Assembly (NCBI GenBank): GCA_002377985.1
Contig: DFQW01000002.1
Span: 1-10,404 of the forward strand
Source: Halieaceae bacterium UBA3479
GTDB taxonomy: Bacteria > Pseudomonadota > Gammaproteobacteria > Pseudomonadales > Halieaceae
Reading direction: 5' to 3'
Length of the DNA: 10,404 bases
Made by a program: the position numbers and the translations under genes. The notes under the pieces were generated by a model. The model made no database searches. It was not told where the DNA came from and worked only from the letters and a program-made list of their open reading frames with translations. Shown in pieces: positions 9,174-10,404 of the stretch (positions are counted from its first letter, which is position 1; every line of letters begins with the position of its first letter).

Positions 9174-10154
9174 CTACAACGCACCACCGACGCGGATTAC
9201 CGTGCGCCCGAGCAGCTCTCTCCCCTCCCAGGCACGATGCGCATCTGCGATATCAGTGAGATCAAACTCACGCTCAATGGGAATGCGCCAAAGGCCGTCA
9301 GCAAGCGCCTTGTGTGTTGCGGCGACCTCGGCTCCGCCACTGATCGCCTGGTGAAAATACTGTACAAAGCCTGCTACAGAGCAACTCTTTCCGACCAGCA
9401 TAGACGGAGGCACAGGGGGTGCCTGCCCCGCACTGGCACCGTAGTAAATGATCTGGCCGAGCGATGCGACTGCATCCAGATTCATCGGCGCTCGCTCACC
9501 GGCGTTACCGTCAAAAATCACGTCCGCACCGCGACCATCTGTGAGCGCCTTAACACCGTCGGGCCAGTCGTCACGGAGGTAATCAATTACTGCGTCGGGT
9601 CCAAATTGCTCTGCGAATTCGAACTTGTGCTCCCCACCTACCAAACCAATCACCTGAGCACCGGCGGATTTGGCGATTTGCATCACCAGGCTACCCACCG
9701 CGCCGGCGGCGGAATGCACCACCACCCACTGATTTGGCTTCACTCTGGCCGCGCTGTGGACCAGTAGCCAGCTGGTATAGGCGCACGTAGAGAAGCAACA
9801 CCCCAACTGCCAATCGAAGTTGTCGGGGACCTGAACCAGAGCGCGAGCGGGTGCCAATGCAAGATCTGCGTTGCCACCCCAGTGACCATTGGTGGCGACG
9901 CGGCGTCCCATCCATTCGGGCTCAACCCCTTCTCCCACTGCGTCTATCAATCCGCAGTACTCGAAGCCGGGTGTAAAGGGGTACCCCGGATGGTTCCATT
10001 TGATGCGGTCGGCCCGGGCGTGGTTGTCGAGCGGATTCAGGGCAGCGTAAGCAACCTGAATCCGCACCTCTCCCGGCCCGGGATGAGGCTCCTCAACCTC
10101 GACTAAAGACAGTACCTCGGGTCCGCCCGGCTCGCTAACGATGACGCTTCGCAT
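9174..10154 (-). CDS. Zinc-independent MDR family oxidoreductase, first gene of the cluster
   Basis: A 326-residue medium-chain dehydrogenase/reductase related to NADPH:quinone reductases and enoyl reductases. The N-terminus MRSVIVSEPGGPEVL and the GEVRIQVAYAALNPLD stretch are typical of the family. The Rossmann cofactor loop is HSAAGAVGS at about 147-155, followed by the DAVIDY strand. No catalytic-zinc set or structural Cys cluster is seen. It differs clearly from the MDR enzyme at 5963-6937, for example by a Cys-rich CCFSTCAYTSW segment where that protein has a plain VGFLTAW, so the two are not recent duplicates. I chose the ATG at 10154, preceded by GGGGA, because it matches the usual family start. 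A TTG four codons upstream is possible. Being first after the promoter region, it probably leads the operon. The substrate is unknown; reduction of an unsaturated carbonyl or quinone intermediate is the family-based guess. Confidence 0.92.
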   Translation of the reverse strand: MRSVIVSEPGGPEVLSLVEVEEPHPGPGEVRIQVAYAALNPLDNHARADRIKWNHPGYPFTPGFEYCGLIDAVGEGVEPEWMGRRVATNGHWGGNADLALAPARALVQVPDNFDWQLGCCFSTCAYTSWLLVHSAARVKPNQWVVVHSAAGAVGSLVMQIAKSAGAQVIGLVGGEHKFEFAEQFGPDAVIDYLRDDWPDGVKALTDGRGADVIFDGNAGERAPMNLDAVASLGQIIYYGASAGQAPPVPPSMLVGKSCSVAGFVQYFHQAISGGAEVAATHKALADGLWRIPIEREFDLTDIADAHRAWEGRELLGRTVIRVGGAL

Positions 10155-10404
10155 CCCTTTCCCCAAATTTGCGACCTAATTGATGCGCCCAGAGTAATTT
10201 TGATCGTTTGTTATATCAATAAGTGTAGTAACAGGGCGCCAGTATTTGGACGGGACGTTATCACGTCGAAAACACATCCGAGCGCCTCCTACCCACACCG
10301 GCTGAGGACGGCCCGCCCCGCGCTATTTAGGAAGCAAAAAGAACGTGCCAGCTTGCATTATTAGACCTATTCCTATAACAATAAGACAAAGTTACTGGAA
10401 AGGC
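10155..10404. other. Intergenic region upstream of the cluster
   Basis: I see no credible gene in this stretch on either strand. Besides the candidate promoter it contains a short inverted repeat GACGT-TATC-ACGTC (10254-10267) and a GC-rich patch at 10300-10322. An AT-rich end at 10353-10380 holds a weak plus-strand TTGCAT/TATAAC pair with a 15-nt spacer. A divergently transcribed gene or regulator could start just beyond the window, but nothing here proves it. Confidence 0.4.
10191..10219 (-). promoter_or_regulatory. Candidate sigma70-type promoter of the VOC/MDR/MFS operon
   Basis: On the minus strand, TTGATA (10219-10214, 5 of 6 matches to the -35 consensus) is followed after exactly 17 nt by TACTCT (10196-10191, matching the key first, second and last -10 positions). 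The start would fall near 10184, giving a leader of about 30 nt before the ATG of the first MDR gene. The -10 is weak, so an activator may be needed. Confidence 0.35.

Noticed and set aside
10353..10379. TTGCAT...TATAAC as a plus-strand promoter
   Set aside because: The spacer is only 15 nt and no gene start is visible before the window ends, so it is mentioned only as a weak possibility.

Overview
The window is dense bacterial DNA of moderately high GC with short gaps. All eight recognisable genes lie on the minus strand, so transcription runs from high to low coordinates. The products include an exported catalase-peroxidase, a DUF885 lipoprotein and secreted VOC proteins. Together with Shine-Dalgarno-type starts and short overlaps between genes, they point to a Gram-negative bacterium, probably a proteobacterium. 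An aerobic marine-type gammaproteobacterium would fit, but no phylogenetic marker is present and that placement is a guess.

Layout in order of transcription. (1) 10404-10155 is an upstream region with one plausible promoter. (2) 10154-4078 holds six co-directional genes: a zinc-independent MDR oxidoreductase, a cytoplasmic two-domain VOC protein, an MFS transporter, a second MDR oxidoreductase, an exported two-domain VOC protein and an exported single-domain VOC protein. The first four are packed into 8-nt gaps or 8-nt overlaps and are almost certainly one transcript. The last two follow after 81 and 136 nt. (3) 4077-3933 is a gap with a perfect 12-bp palindrome. (4) 3932-2037 encodes a DUF885 predicted metallohydrolase with a lipoprotein signal. 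(5) 2036-1801 is a gap with a strong hairpin or operator. (6) 1800-1 encodes KatG with an N-terminal signal peptide; its last part (roughly 130-150 residues) lies outside the window.

The VOC/MDR/MFS block is the part least explained by known systems. It has five VOC half-domains in three proteins, two exported and one cytoplasmic, linked to a transporter and two different NAD(P)H-dependent MDR enzymes. One reading is an uncharacterised pathway in which a small, possibly electrophilic or aromatic, compound is bound or converted in the periplasm, carried across the inner membrane, and reduced and rearranged in the cytoplasm. The substrate cannot be read from the sequence. Most canonical VOC metal-ligand positions are changed, so classical glyoxalase I or extradiol dioxygenase chemistry should not be assumed. 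KatG and the DUF885 protein are neighbours on the same strand, but nothing in the sequence ties them to the same pathway.
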